Assembly: GCF_004310665.1 (NCBI RefSeq)
Contig: NZ_SIXF01000046.1
Span: 1 to 33,333, forward strand
Source of the DNA: Pedobacter kyonggii
Lineage (GTDB): Bacteria > Bacteroidota > Bacteroidia > Sphingobacteriales > Sphingobacteriaceae
Length of the DNA: 33,333 nucleotides
Direction: 5' to 3'
Shown: one piece after another, positions 16,184 to 24,068 of the stretch
Layout: each line of letters begins with the position of its first letter
Numbering within the stretch: position 1 is the first letter of the stretch
Notes under the pieces: generated by a model
The model's input: only the letters and a program-made list of their open reading frames with translations
Database searches by the model: none
What the model was told of the DNA's origin: nothing
Program-made: the position numbers and the translations under genes

Positions 16184-16746
16184 TGGCTACACCTAGATTA
16201 AAAAGCAAATACAAAGAAGAAGTTGTAAATGCACTAAAAGAAAAATTTCAGTACAAAACTGTAATGCAGGTTCCTAAATTGGAAAAAATCTGTATCAATC
16301 AGGGTGTTGGTCGTTTTTCTGTTACTGATAAAAAAATTATGGATACCACTATCGTTGAGTTGACTACCATTACTGGTCAGCAAGCGGTTCCGGCTAATTC
16401 AAAGAAAGATATCTCTAACTTTAAATTACGTAAAGGTATGCCGGTAGGTGTACGTGTTACATTACGCGATAACAACATGTACGAGTTCTTAGATCGTTTG
16501 ATCTCTGTAGCTTTGCCTCGTATCCGCGATTTCAAAGGTATTAATGATAAAGGATTTGATGGAAAAGGTAACTATACATTAGGTGTTACTGAGCAAATCA
16601 TCTTTCCTGAGATTAATATCGATAAAATCAATAAAATTTTAGGTATGGATATAACTTTCGTAACTTCGGCAAAATCTGACGTTGAGGCGCTTGAGTTATT
16701 GAAACAATTCGGATTACCATTTAAAAATCAAAAAACAGCAGAATAA
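16183..16746 (+). CDS. rplE: 50S ribosomal protein L5
   Basis: 187 residues, slightly longer than E. coli (179). L5 binds 5S rRNA in the central protuberance and touches P-site tRNA. Recognisable parts are [11 protein letters not shown] (about 31-41), the [16 protein letters not shown] stretch (about 84-99), and [19 protein letters not shown]. It overlaps rplX upstream and rpsN downstream by one base each (TAATG junctions). Confidence 0.97.
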   Translation: MATPRLKSKYKEEVVNALKEKFQYKTVMQVPKLEKICINQGVGRFSVTDKKIMDTTIVELTTITGQQAVPANSKKDISNFKLRKGMPVGVRVTLRDNNMYEFLDRLISVALPRIRDFKGINDKGFDGKGNYTLGVTEQIIFPEINIDKINKILGMDITFVTSAKSDVEALELLKQFGLPFKNQKTAE

Positions 16747-17015
16747 TGGCAAAAGAAGGTGTAAAAGCACGCGAAGTTAAGCGCCAAAAATTGGTAGCTA
16801 GATACGCTGAAAAACGTGCAGTATTAAAAGCTGCAGGAGATTTCGAGGGTTTAGATAAATTACCTAAAAACTCATCTCCGGTACGTTTACACAACCGTTG
16901 TAAATTAACTGGTCGCCCTCGTGGATATATGCGTACCTTTGGTATTTCAAGGGTAACGTTCCGCCAGATGGCACTAGACGGTAAAATACCAGGTGTTAAA
17001 AAAGCATCTTGGTAA
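16746..17015 (+). CDS. rpsN: 30S ribosomal protein S14, zinc-free long form
   Basis: 89 residues. S14 is a late 30S head protein. The conserved core [20 protein letters not shown] (48-67) and the C-terminal [12 protein letters not shown] are present. Only one cysteine (Cys52) is found, so the four-Cys zinc ribbon of the short S14 form is missing; this is the long C-minus type that needs no zinc. It is the last gene before the 155-nt repeat-bearing gap. Confidence 0.96.
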   Translation: MAKEGVKAREVKRQKLVARYAEKRAVLKAAGDFEGLDKLPKNSSPVRLHNRCKLTGRPRGYMRTFGISRVTFRQMALDGKIPGVKKASW

Positions 17016-17021
17016 TGCAAC

Positions 17022-17096
17022 TAGTATAAAGTATTTAGTATCGAGTATCAAGACCAGATTGGTTTCTTGATACTCGATACTTATGTCTATATACTA
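17022..17096. repeat. Palindromic dispersed-type repeat between rpsN and rpsH
   Basis: A perfect 17-bp inverted repeat (17037-17053 and 17065-17081, AGTATCGAGTATCAAGA) with an 11-nt loop. It is enclosed by a second pair, TAGTATA (17022-17028) and TATACTA (17090-17096). It lies in a 155-nt gap where neighbouring genes are otherwise almost contiguous, so it looks inserted. In RNA it would be a strong hairpin inside the operon. Confidence 0.75.
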
Positions 17097-17170
17097 AAAA
17101 AAGAATTTTAACCGGTAGCAGGTCCCACAGCTGGGTAGCAGAAGGAAACCACTATCAAAAACAATAAAAA

Positions 17171-17569
17171 ATGAATACAGATCCAATAGCAGATTATTTA
17201 ACAAGAGTAAGGAATGCCATTAAGGCCAACCACCGTGTTGTAGAAATTCCTGCATCAAACCTTAAAAAAGAAATTACTAAAGTTCTTTTTGACAAAGGTT
17301 ACATCGCGAACTACAAGTTTGAAGATACTACAGTTCAAGGCACCATTAAAATTGCTTTGAAATACAATCCAATTACTAAAGTTCCTGCTATTCGTACATT
17401 AGTGCGAGTAAGTAAACCAGGTTTGAGAAACTATGCTGGTGTTGAAAATATGCCAAGAGTATTAAACGGTTTAGGTATCGCAATCTTATCTACTTCTAAA
17501 GGTGTAATGACCGATAAAGAAGCAGCCAAATTAAACATTGGTGGTGAGGTATTGTGTCACGTTTATTAA
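17171..17569 (+). CDS. rpsH: 30S ribosomal protein S8
   Basis: 132 residues. S8 is a primary binder of the 16S central domain and in E. coli represses the spc operon. It opens MNTDPIADYLTRVRNAIKA and ends with the signature LSTSKGVMTDKEAAKLNIGG followed by EVLCHVY. It is the first gene after the repeat-bearing gap, whose last 60 nt include a small CCCA-CAGC-TGGG stem. rplF follows 18 nt after its stop. Confidence 0.97.
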   Translation: MNTDPIADYLTRVRNAIKANHRVVEIPASNLKKEITKVLFDKGYIANYKFEDTTVQGTIKIALKYNPITKVPAIRTLVRVSKPGLRNYAGVENMPRVLNGLGIAILSTSKGVMTDKEAAKLNIGGEVLCHVY

Positions 17570-17587
17570 TATTAGGAGAACAGCACA

Positions 17588-18145
17588 ATGTCAAGAATAG
17601 GAAAAGCCCCAATTACAATCCCTGCAGGTGTTACAATTACCGTATCAAAAGATAACGTAGTAACTGTAAAAGGACCTAAAGGTGAATTAACACAAGCAGT
17701 TGATACAGATATCACTGTAAGTCAAGAAGACGGAATTTTAACAGTTCAACGTCCTTCAGAACAAAAGAAACACAAAGCATTACACGGTTTATATCGCTCA
17801 TTGCTTAATAACATGGTTATTGGTGTTACAGAAGGTTATAAATTAACTCAAGAATTAGTAGGTGTTGGTTACCGTGCTACAAACCAAGGTAACACACTAG
17901 ATCTGGTTTTAGGTTATTCTCACCACTATGTATTCCAATTACCAGAAGAGATTAAAGTAACCACATCTTCAGAAAAAGGTCAGACTCCTAAAATTGTTTT
18001 AGAAAGTATTGACAAACAATTGATCGGTCAGGTAGCAGCGAAGATCCGTTCGTTACGTGCACCAGAGCCATATAAAGGTAAAGGTATCAAGTTTGTAGGT
18101 GAAGTGTTAAGAAGAAAAGCAGGTAAATCAGCATCTAAAAAATAG
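17588..18145 (+). CDS. rplF: 50S ribosomal protein L6
   Basis: 185 residues with two tandem L6 domains (about 1-82 and 83-170), binding near the factor-binding site with L3 and L14. The beginning [18 protein letters not shown] and the C-terminal [20 protein letters not shown] (about 159-178) match the family. An AGGAGAACA stretch lies just upstream of the ATG, an unusually good Shine-Dalgarno for this phylum. rplR follows after 5 nt. Confidence 0.96.
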   Translation: MSRIGKAPITIPAGVTITVSKDNVVTVKGPKGELTQAVDTDITVSQEDGILTVQRPSEQKKHKALHGLYRSLLNNMVIGVTEGYKLTQELVGVGYRATNQGNTLDLVLGYSHHYVFQLPEEIKVTTSSEKGQTPKIVLESIDKQLIGQVAAKIRSLRAPEPYKGKGIKFVGEVLRRKAGKSASKK

Positions 18146-18150
18146 TAATC

Positions 18151-18504
18151 ATGGCAGGTAAAAAATTATCAAGAAGAGATCGTATTAAAAAAGGGATCAG
18201 AAAAAGACTTACCGGTTCGGAAGAACGTCCAAGGTTATCTGTATATAGAAGCAATAAAGGGATTTATGCGCAGGTAATTAACGATGTAACCGGTAAAACA
18301 ATAGCATCAGCATCATCATTATCGAAAGATTTTACTGGTACTGGAAACAAAAGCGATCAGTCGGTTGCAGTAGGCAAACTAGTTGCCGAAAAAGCAATCG
18401 CTGCAGGTGTTAAAGAAGTTGTTTTCGATAGAAATGGCTATTTATACCACGGTCGTGTAAAATCGTTGGCAGAGGGTGCCCGCGAAGCTGGTTTAGTATT
18501 TTAA
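18151..18504 (+). CDS. rplR: 50S ribosomal protein L18
   Basis: 117 residues. L18 carries 5S rRNA into the large subunit with L5. The basic N-terminal tail [20 protein letters not shown] is followed by [18 protein letters not shown] (about 26-43) and the C-terminal [20 protein letters not shown] (about 93-112), all typical. Length equals the E. coli protein. The gap to rpsE is 17 nt. Confidence 0.96.
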   Translation: MAGKKLSRRDRIKKGIRKRLTGSEERPRLSVYRSNKGIYAQVINDVTGKTIASASSLSKDFTGTGNKSDQSVAVGKLVAEKAIAAGVKEVVFDRNGYLYHGRVKSLAEGAREAGLVF

Positions 18505-18521
18505 TCTGAAGAAAAAGTAAG

Positions 18522-19040
18522 ATGTCAACTATTAATATAAAAAGAGTAAAAACCACCGATATTGAATTAAAGGATCGTTTGGTTAGTATACAACGCGTTG
18601 CCAAAGTAACCAAAGGTGGCCGTACTTTCAGCTTCTCAGCAATTGTTGTTGTAGGTGATGAAAACGGTGTTGTTGGTTTCGGTTTAGGTAAAGCGAAAGA
18701 GGTAACTGAAGCAATCGCTAAAGGTGTGGATGATGCTAAAAAGAACTTAGTGAAAGTTCCAATTTTAAACGGTACTGTTCCTCACGAGCAAATCGGTAAA
18801 TTCTCAGGTGGTTTTGTTTTAATCAAACCAGCTGCAGTAGGTACCGGAGTAATTGCTGGTGGTGCGATGCGTGCTGTATTAGAGAGTGCTGGCGTGCATA
18901 ACGTATTAGCAAAATCTAAAGGATCATCTAACCCACACAACGTGGTAAAAGCAACTGTTGATGCGTTAACTAAAATGCGTGATGCTTATACGGTAGCCCA
19001 AACCCGTGGTATAGATTTAAACAAAGTATTTAACGGATAA
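18522..19040 (+). CDS. rpsE: 30S ribosomal protein S5
   Basis: 172 residues. S5 shapes the mRNA entry and decoding fidelity; spectinomycin resistance maps to its N-domain loop. Seen here are [20 protein letters not shown] (about 27-46), the loop and second domain [18 protein letters not shown], and the C-domain [20 protein letters not shown]. The loop residues around KGGRTF look wild type. rpmD begins 4 nt after the stop. Confidence 0.97.
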   Translation: MSTINIKRVKTTDIELKDRLVSIQRVAKVTKGGRTFSFSAIVVVGDENGVVGFGLGKAKEVTEAIAKGVDDAKKNLVKVPILNGTVPHEQIGKFSGGFVLIKPAAVGTGVIAGGAMRAVLESAGVHNVLAKSKGSSNPHNVVKATVDALTKMRDAYTVAQTRGIDLNKVFNG

Positions 19041-19044
19041 TATT

Positions 19045-19224
19045 ATGGCTAAGATCAAAATAACACAAGTAAAAAGCGTTATCGACAGAAGCGAGCGCCA
19101 AAAAAGAACCGTTCAGGCTTTGGGTTTATCTAAAATGAACCAAAGTGTTGAGGTTGAAGCTACTCCACAAATTATCGGTATGGTTCGCAAAGTGAACCAT
19201 TTGGTAGCAATCGAAGCAATCTAG
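19045..19224 (+). CDS. rpmD: 50S ribosomal protein L30
   Basis: 59 residues, the normal bacterial length. I found it by translating the gap between rpsE and rplO: it starts MAKIKITQVKSVIDRSERQK and continues with VQALGLSKMNQSVEVE and IIGMVRKVNHLVAIE, matching the single-domain ferredoxin-like fold of L30. It begins 4 nt after rpsE, as in the standard spc operon order. It is followed by the long hairpin at 19234-19269. Confidence 0.95.
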   Translation: MAKIKITQVKSVIDRSERQKRTVQALGLSKMNQSVEVEATPQIIGMVRKVNHLVAIEAI

Positions 19225-19233
19225 TAAAAGTTT

Positions 19234-19269
19234 TAAAGGTAGTATGGGCAAAAACCTGTATTACCTTTA
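19234..19269 (+). promoter_or_regulatory. 15-bp hairpin between rpmD and rplO
   Basis: The arms 19234-19248 and 19255-19269 pair fully over 15 positions (three G-U) around the loop CAAAAA; the outer eight (TAAAGGTA with TACCTTTA) are perfect. It starts 10 nt after the rpmD stop and ends 59 nt before rplO. No U-run follows, so it is more likely a processing, stability or attenuation element than a terminator. Confidence 0.65.
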
Positions 19270-19328
19270 TATATGTTTAATCGTTGTACCTGTTTAGTGA
19301 AAGCGAAGGGCAACACAAATTCAAAAAA

Positions 19329-19775
19329 ATGAATTTAAGTAATTTAAAACCTGCAGTAGGTTCTACAAAAAACAGCAAAAGAATTGGTCGTGGTACAGGT
19401 TCTGGTCGTGGCGGTACTTCAACTCGTGGTCACAAAGGTGCGGGTTCTCGTTCAGGTCACAAAACCAAAATCGGTTTCGAAGGTGGTCAAATGCCTTTAC
19501 AACGTCGTGTGCCTAAAGTTGGTTTCAAACCAATCAACCGTACAGAATATGTTGGTGTAAACTTAGATGTTTTACAAGCTTTAGCTGAAAAACACAGCTT
19601 AACAACTATCGATTTCGCTGCTTTACAAGCACATGGTTTAGCTTCTAAAAACGACTTAGTTAAAATTTTAGGTCGTGGTGAGGTTAAAGCAAAGCTAGAA
19701 ATTACAGCACATGCGTTCTCTGCAACCGCACAAAAAGCTATTGAAGCTGCAGGTGGTTCTATTGTAAAATTGTAA
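19329..19775 (+). CDS. rplO: 50S ribosomal protein L15
   Basis: 148 residues. L15 is a late-assembly protein whose long basic N-terminal extension threads into 23S rRNA. ATG at 19329 ([20 protein letters not shown]) is chosen; the frame is open 15 codons further to a TTG, but those residues do not look like L15. The Gly-rich [18 protein letters not shown] (20-37) and [16 protein letters not shown] (51-66) are diagnostic. secY follows 7 nt after the stop. Confidence 0.96.
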   Translation: MNLSNLKPAVGSTKNSKRIGRGTGSGRGGTSTRGHKGAGSRSGHKTKIGFEGGQMPLQRRVPKVGFKPINRTEYVGVNLDVLQALAEKHSLTTIDFAALQAHGLASKNDLVKILGRGEVKAKLEITAHAFSATAQKAIEAAGGSIVKL

Positions 19776-19782
19776 TTATTAA

Positions 19783-21123
19783 ATGAAGAAGCTATTTACT
19801 ACTTTAAGTAATATCTGGAAAATTCAGGAATTAAAAGAGCGTATATTGTTTACGCTCTTAATTCTTTTGGTATACCGTTTCGTATCTCACGTGGTTTTGC
19901 CAGGTGTAGATCCAACTGCTTTAGGCGATAACGAAAAATCAGGAATCTTAGGCTTACTAGATATGTTTGCCGGAGGTTCTTTCTCTCGTGTGTCTATTTT
20001 AGCGTTGGGGGTAATGCCTTATATCTCTGCATCGATTGTGGTGCAACTATTGGGTATTGCTGTTCCTTCTTTCCAAAAAATGCAGAAAGAGGGCGAAAGT
20101 GGTAGAAAGAAAATGAACCAGATTACCCGTTACCTTACGGTAGCGATCACAATCGTTCAATCTGTTGGTTACGTTAAAACGCAAGTTCCTCCAGAAGCTA
20201 TTTTATTGCCGAATACTTTATTTTTAGTGTTATCTACGTTTGTATTAACAGCAGGTACATTATTTGTAATGTGGTTGGGCGAAAAAATTACTGATAAAGG
20301 TATTGGTAACGGTACATCACTAATCATTATGGTTGGTATTATTGCCCGTTTACCAGTTGCAATTTCTCAAGAATTTAGTGCACGTGTTGGTTCATCTAGT
20401 GAAGGTGGGGGCCCGGTTGCATTGGTTTTAGAGATTGTTGCATTATTTGCAGTGGTAATGTTTACCATTTTAATTGTTCAAGGTGTACGTAAAGTACCTG
20501 TACAATACGCAAAGAAAATTGTTGGTAACCGCCAGTTTGGTGGTGTTCGTCAGTACATTCCTTTAAAGGTAAATGCAGCTGGTGTTATGCCGATCATTTT
20601 TGCTCAGGCGTTAATGTTTATTCCAGGTGCTTTAATGCAGTTTGTTCCATCGTTACAAGGTTCTTGGTTAATCCAGTTCAGCAACACAACTTCGTTGGCC
20701 TATAGCTTAACGTTCGCATTTTTAATTATCGCATTTACTTTCTTCTATACTGCAATTACAGTTAATCCAACTCAAATGAGTGATGATATGAAGAAAAACG
20801 GTGGTTTTATCCCAGGTGTTAAACCAGGTTTTGCAACATCAACTTTTATTGATGATGTAATTTCTAAAATCACTTTCCCAGGTGCAGTATTTTTAGCGAT
20901 CATTGCTATTTTACCTTCGTTAGCGGTTAAGTTCGGCATTAAACAAGAGTTTGCGCACTTCTTCGGTGGTACTTCTTTATTAATTTTAGTTGGTGTTGTA
21001 TTGGATACTTTGCAACAGATCGAAAGTTACTTATTGATGCGCCATTATGATGGTTTGATGAAAACGGGTAGAGTTACTGGCAGAACAGGTGTTCCTGCTG
21101 CAAGTAGCAACGCAGCGTTGTAG
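19783..21123 (+). CDS. secY: Protein translocase channel subunit SecY
   Basis: 446 residues with ten predicted transmembrane helices; the central pore of the SecYEG translocon in the inner membrane. Markers include MPYISASIVVQLLGIAVPSF (about 77-96, TM2 and plug region), GEKITDKGIGNGTSLIIMVG (about 166-185) and the cytosolic loop with NPTQMSDDMKKNGGFIPGVK (about 328-347). Its place after rplO is universal in spc operons. map follows directly after 8 nt; no adk lies between them. Confidence 0.97.
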   Translation: MKKLFTTLSNIWKIQELKERILFTLLILLVYRFVSHVVLPGVDPTALGDNEKSGILGLLDMFAGGSFSRVSILALGVMPYISASIVVQLLGIAVPSFQKMQKEGESGRKKMNQITRYLTVAITIVQSVGYVKTQVPPEAILLPNTLFLVLSTFVLTAGTLFVMWLGEKITDKGIGNGTSLIIMVGIIARLPVAISQEFSARVGSSSEGGGPVALVLEIVALFAVVMFTILIVQGVRKVPVQYAKKIVGNRQFGGVRQYIPLKVNAAGVMPIIFAQALMFIPGALMQFVPSLQGSWLIQFSNTTSLAYSLTFAFLIIAFTFFYTAITVNPTQMSDDMKKNGGFIPGVKPGFATSTFIDDVISKITFPGAVFLAIIAILPSLAVKFGIKQEFAHFFGGTSLLILVGVVLDTLQQIESYLLMRHYDGLMKTGRVTGRTGVPAASSNAAL

Positions 21124-21131
21124 TGTAACGG

Positions 21132-21917
21132 ATGTCTAAAATTTATTACAAATCTCTTGAGGAGATCGAGTTAATAAGAGAAAGTTCCATGCTTGTTTCT
21201 AAAACTTTAGCCGAAGTGGCCAAGGTGATAAAAGCAGGCATGACTACTATCCAATTAGATAAACTAGCCTACGAGTTTATAAGTGACCACGGAGCGATTC
21301 CGGCATTTTTAAATTATAATGGTTTCCCTAATTCTTTATGTATTTCGCCAAATGAGCAGGTTGTTCATGGTTTTCCAAGCGAATACGTAATCCATGAGGG
21401 CGACTTAATTTCGGTTGATTGTGGAGTGATTAAAAACAATTATTTTGGCGATTCGGCCTACACTTTCTCTATCGGGGAAATTGATGCCGAAAAACAAAAA
21501 TTGATTGAGGTTACTAAACGTTGCCTGGAATTGGGTATAGAAAAAGCTGTTGTTGGTATGCGTATCGGTGATATCGGTTTCGCTGTTCAACAGTATGCAG
21601 AAGCTAATGGATTTGGCGTAGTAAGAGAGCTTGTGGGACATGGTGTTGGTGTAAAACTTCATGAGAAACCAGAAGTTCCGAATTATGGGAAACGTGGTGC
21701 AGGACCAAAACTTGAAGAAGGAATGGTGATTGCGATAGAACCCATGATCAATGCAGGCGTAGCCGGTGTTAAATTCCATAACGATGGATGGACGGTAACC
21801 AGTAAAGACAATAAACCATCGGCACATTTTGAACACACAGTAGCCGTAAAAAAGGGCAAAGCAGATGTTTTATCAACGTTTTCTATAATAGAAGAAGTTT
21901 TACAACAAAAAAAATAA
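21132..21917 (+). CDS. map: Methionine aminopeptidase, type I
   Basis: 261 residues. It removes the initiator Met from new proteins whose second residue is small. The five metal ligands of the pita-bread fold are all visible: Asp96 and Asp107 (VDCGVIKNNYFGD), His170 (GHGVG), Glu203 (AIEPM) and Glu234 (HFEHT). His79 in VVHGF is the usual active-site histidine. There is no insertion or N-terminal extension, so it is type Ia. Its place between secY and infA is common outside the enterics. A candidate promoter for infA lies 20 nt after its stop. Confidence 0.95.
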   Translation: MSKIYYKSLEEIELIRESSMLVSKTLAEVAKVIKAGMTTIQLDKLAYEFISDHGAIPAFLNYNGFPNSLCISPNEQVVHGFPSEYVIHEGDLISVDCGVIKNNYFGDSAYTFSIGEIDAEKQKLIEVTKRCLELGIEKAVVGMRIGDIGFAVQQYAEANGFGVVRELVGHGVGVKLHEKPEVPNYGKRGAGPKLEEGMVIAIEPMINAGVAGVKFHNDGWTVTSKDNKPSAHFEHTVAVKKGKADVLSTFSIIEEVLQQKK

Positions 21918-21936
21918 ATAATTAAAATTTTTTATT

Positions 21937-21944
21937 TAATTTTG
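21937..21944 (+). promoter_or_regulatory. Candidate internal -7 element (TAATTTTG) before infA
   Basis: TAATTTTG matches TAnnTTTG and lies 45 nt before the infA ATG. No TTG is found at the right -33 distance, so this would be a partial promoter that could supplement readthrough into infA-rpmJ-rpsM. Confidence 0.4.
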
Positions 21945-21988
21945 CAACCCTGTTTAGAAGCAGCTAATTAAGTAACAATCAATAAAAT

Positions 21989-22207
21989 ATGGCTAAACAA
22001 GCCTCAATTGAACAAGACGGAGTAATAAGAGAAGCATTATCCAATGCGATGTTCCGGGTAGAACTCGAGAATGGGCATGAGATTATTGCGCATATTTCAG
22101 GAAAGATGAGGATGCACTACATCAAAATTCTTCCTGGAGATAAGGTTAAATTGGAAATGTCTCCTTATGATTTAACAAAGGGACGCATTACTTATAGATA
22201 CAAATAA
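21989..22207 (+). CDS. infA: Translation initiation factor IF-1
   Basis: 72 residues, the standard length of this OB-fold factor, which occupies the 30S A site during initiation. [20 protein letters not shown] starts the protein and the motif [20 protein letters not shown] (about 35-54) is typical, ending in RITYRYK. It lies 71 nt after map and one base before rpmJ. Confidence 0.97.
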   Translation: MAKQASIEQDGVIREALSNAMFRVELENGHEIIAHISGKMRMHYIKILPGDKVKLEMSPYDLTKGRITYRYK

Positions 22208-22208
22208 A

Positions 22209-22325
22209 ATGAAAGTTAGATCATCAATTAAAAAACGTAGCGCTGATTGTAAGATTATTCGCCGTAAAGGTAAACTTTACGTAATCAACAAGAAAAATCC
22301 TAAATACAAGCAACGTCAAGGGTAA
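22209..22325 (+). CDS. rpmJ: 50S ribosomal protein L36, zinc-free form
   Basis: 38 residues: [20 protein letters not shown], then the remainder ending NPKYKQRQG. It was found by reading the gap between infA and rpsM and starts two bases after the infA stop. L36 normally binds zinc by three Cys and one His; here only Cys14 remains (Ser11, Asn27 and Tyr33 stand where Cys, Cys and His would be). It is therefore the C-minus type, which does not depend on zinc. Confidence 0.95.
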   Translation: MKVRSSIKKRSADCKIIRRKGKLYVINKKNPKYKQRQG

Positions 22326-22380
22326 TTAAGAATATTGTAATAAACCGCACAACGGTGGCCCGCCGTTCGGAATTACTTAA
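22326..22380 (+). promoter_or_regulatory. Nested hairpin in front of rpsM
   Basis: A strong hairpin AACGGTG-GCC-CGCCGTT (22351-22367) is enclosed by CCG/CGG (22345-22347 with 22368-22370), GTAAT/ATTAC (22337-22341 with 22372-22376) and TTAAG/CTTAA (22326-22330 with 22376-22380). It fills the rpmJ-rpsM gap, where the alpha operon leader lies in E. coli. Control by S4 or S13 is inference. Confidence 0.5.
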
Positions 22381-22393
22381 AACATAAACAAAT

Positions 22394-22771
22394 ATGGCAA
22401 GGATTTCAGGTATTGATTTACCAAGAAACAAAAGAGGAGAAATCGGTTTAACCTATATCTACGGAATTGGTAGAACAACTGCTCAACGTATTTTAACTAC
22501 GGCAGGTATCGATTTAAACAAAAAAGTACAAGACTGGTCTGATGATGAGTTATCAGCTATCCGTACAATGATTAACGATGAGATTAAAGTAGAAGGTGCT
22601 TTACGTTCAGAGGTTCAGTTAAACATCAAACGTTTAATGGATATTGGTTGTTACCGTGGTTTACGTCACAGAAAAGGTTTACCTTCTCGTGGTCAACGTA
22701 CTAAAAACAACTCACGTACTCGTAAGGGTAAGAGAAAAACAGTTGCTAACAAGAAAAAAGCTACTAAGTAA
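22394..22771 (+). CDS. rpsM: 30S ribosomal protein S13
   Basis: 125 residues. S13 bridges the 30S head to the 50S (L5) and contacts P-site tRNA with its basic tail. [20 protein letters not shown] leads into the helix-two-turn-helix (about 15-50), and the signature [19 protein letters not shown] is at 85-103. The C-terminus is very basic ([16 protein letters not shown]). A 152-nt gap with repeats separates it from rpsK. Confidence 0.97.
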   Translation: MARISGIDLPRNKRGEIGLTYIYGIGRTTAQRILTTAGIDLNKKVQDWSDDELSAIRTMINDEIKVEGALRSEVQLNIKRLMDIGCYRGLRHRKGLPSRGQRTKNNSRTRKGKRKTVANKKKATK

Positions 22772-22790
22772 TAGATAGATAGGAGAGGTG

Positions 22791-22913
22791 AGATTTTAGA
22801 TGTGAGCACCATGTCTTTAAAATCTGCTCAAATCTGGAATAAAAGATAAAAAGTAGGATACTGAGTGTCGGGGTAGAGAAAGTCTCATATCTCAAGTCTC
22901 ATATCTAAAATCT
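22791..22913. repeat. Repeat-bearing gap between rpsM and rpsK
   Basis: AGATTTTAGATGTGAG (22791-22806) is the near-exact inverse of 22898-22913 (15 of 16). The right side also has a direct repeat, AGTCTCATATCT at 22881-22892 and 22895-22906. The whole resembles small dispersed intergenic repeats and separates two genes that are adjacent in most bacteria. Confidence 0.6.
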
Positions 22914-22923
22914 AAAAGATAAA

Positions 22924-23313
22924 ATGGCTAAGAGTAAAAAAGTAACAAAAAAACGTATCGTTGTAATTGAGTCTGTTGGTCAGGCGCATATCAATGCTAC
23001 CTTCAATAACATTATCGTTACCTTAACAAACAACAACGGACAGACTATTTCATGGTCATCTGCTGGTAAAATGGGCTTTAAAGGTTCTAAAAAGAACACA
23101 CCATATGCAGCTGGTCAAGCAGCTTCAGATTGTGGTAAAGTTGCGTTTGATTTAGGTTTACGTAAAGTTGAAGTATTTGTAAAAGGTCCGGGTTCAGGTC
23201 GTGAATCTGCAATCAGAACTTTGCAAGTAGCGGGTATCGAAGTAACATCTATTAAAGATATTACTCCACTTCCTCACAACGGATGTCGTCCTCCTAAAAA
23301 GAGAAGAGTTTAA
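22924..23313 (+). CDS. rpsK: 30S ribosomal protein S11
   Basis: 129 residues. S11 sits on the 30S platform and shapes the mRNA exit channel near the Shine-Dalgarno helix. [20 protein letters not shown] (about 18-37) and the C-terminal [20 protein letters not shown] with [18 protein letters not shown] are hallmarks. Its start follows a short AT-rich stretch after the repeat-bearing gap; rpsD follows after 61 nt. Confidence 0.97.
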   Translation: MAKSKKVTKKRIVVIESVGQAHINATFNNIIVTLTNNNGQTISWSSAGKMGFKGSKKNTPYAAGQAASDCGKVAFDLGLRKVEVFVKGPGSGRESAIRTLQVAGIEVTSIKDITPLPHNGCRPPKKRRV

Positions 23314-23317
23314 TTAA

Positions 23318-23364
23318 TTTTAAAGCTAAGAATCTCAGGTTACAGGCCTGACGGTACTTTAAAA
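23318..23364 (+). promoter_or_regulatory. Hairpin leader in front of rpsD
   Basis: TTTTAAAG (23318-23325) pairs exactly with CTTTAAAA (23357-23364), enclosing an inner stem TCAGG/CCTGA (23335-23339 with 23347-23351). The fold ends 10 nt before the rpsD ATG. S4 is an autoregulator in both E. coli and Bacillus, so a control role is possible. Confidence 0.45.
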
Positions 23365-23374
23365 CAGAAAAAAA

Positions 23375-23983
23375 ATGGCAAGATATACAGGCCCAAAATC
23401 AAAAATCGCCCGTAAATTCAGAGAACCAATCTTCGGTCCTGATAAGGTGTTAGACAGAAAAAATTATCCTCCTGGGCAACATGGCTCATCAAAAAGAAGA
23501 GGAAAACAATCTGAATATGCTATCCAATTAATGGAGAAACAAAAAGTAAAATATACTTATGGTGTATTAGAAAAACAGTTCAGTAACTTGTTTAAAAAAG
23601 CATCTTCTCGTGCTGGTATTACCGGTGATAACTTACTTCAGTTATTAGAAGCACGTTTAGATAACACAGTTTACCGTTTAGGTATTTCAACAACCCGTTC
23701 TGGTGCACGCCAGTTAGTTAGCCATAAACACGTTACCGTGAATGGTGAAGTTGTAAATATCCCTTCATATCAGTTAAAAGCTGGTGATGTGGTTGCTGTT
23801 CGTGAAAAATCTAAATCTTTAGAATCAATTAGTAACTCAGTTGCAGGTAGAACTATTAATAAGTTTGCTTGGTTAGAGTGGAACGCTAGTGAATTAACTG
23901 GTAAATTCTTAACCTACCCTCAACGTGATGAGATTCCTGAAAACATCAAGGAAAACTTAATCATCGAGTTGTACTCAAAGTAA
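23375..23983 (+). CDS. rpsD: 30S ribosomal protein S4
   Basis: 202 residues. S4 nucleates 30S assembly on the 5' domain of 16S rRNA and in E. coli represses the alpha operon. [20 protein letters not shown] begins the N-domain, which has no cysteines, so no zinc site. The S4 RNA-binding domain spans about 92-155 ([33 protein letters not shown]). A terminator-like hairpin follows its stop. Confidence 0.97.
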   Translation: MARYTGPKSKIARKFREPIFGPDKVLDRKNYPPGQHGSSKRRGKQSEYAIQLMEKQKVKYTYGVLEKQFSNLFKKASSRAGITGDNLLQLLEARLDNTVYRLGISTTRSGARQLVSHKHVTVNGEVVNIPSYQLKAGDVVAVREKSKSLESISNSVAGRTINKFAWLEWNASELTGKFLTYPQRDEIPENIKENLIIELYSK

Positions 23984-23993
23984 TAAATGAACT

Positions 23994-24027
23994 AGTTAAT
24001 TACCTCAAAAGGGTAATTAACTTTTTT
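23994..24027 (+). terminator. Terminator-like hairpin between rpsD and rpoA
   Basis: AGTTAATTACC (23994-24004) pairs perfectly with GGTAATTAACT (24012-24022) around a 7-nt loop and is followed by five more T. This has the form of an intrinsic terminator inside the operon. The stem is AT-rich, so partial termination (attenuation) is likely. No clear promoter is seen before rpoA. Confidence 0.7.
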
Positions 24028-24068
24028 CATGTTACTATATATTCAATAACGAATTTAAAAAAATATAA

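Noticed and set aside
17097-17170. Riboswitch before rpsH
   Set aside because: Only a short CCCA-CAGC-TGGG stem is visible and no known aptamer core.
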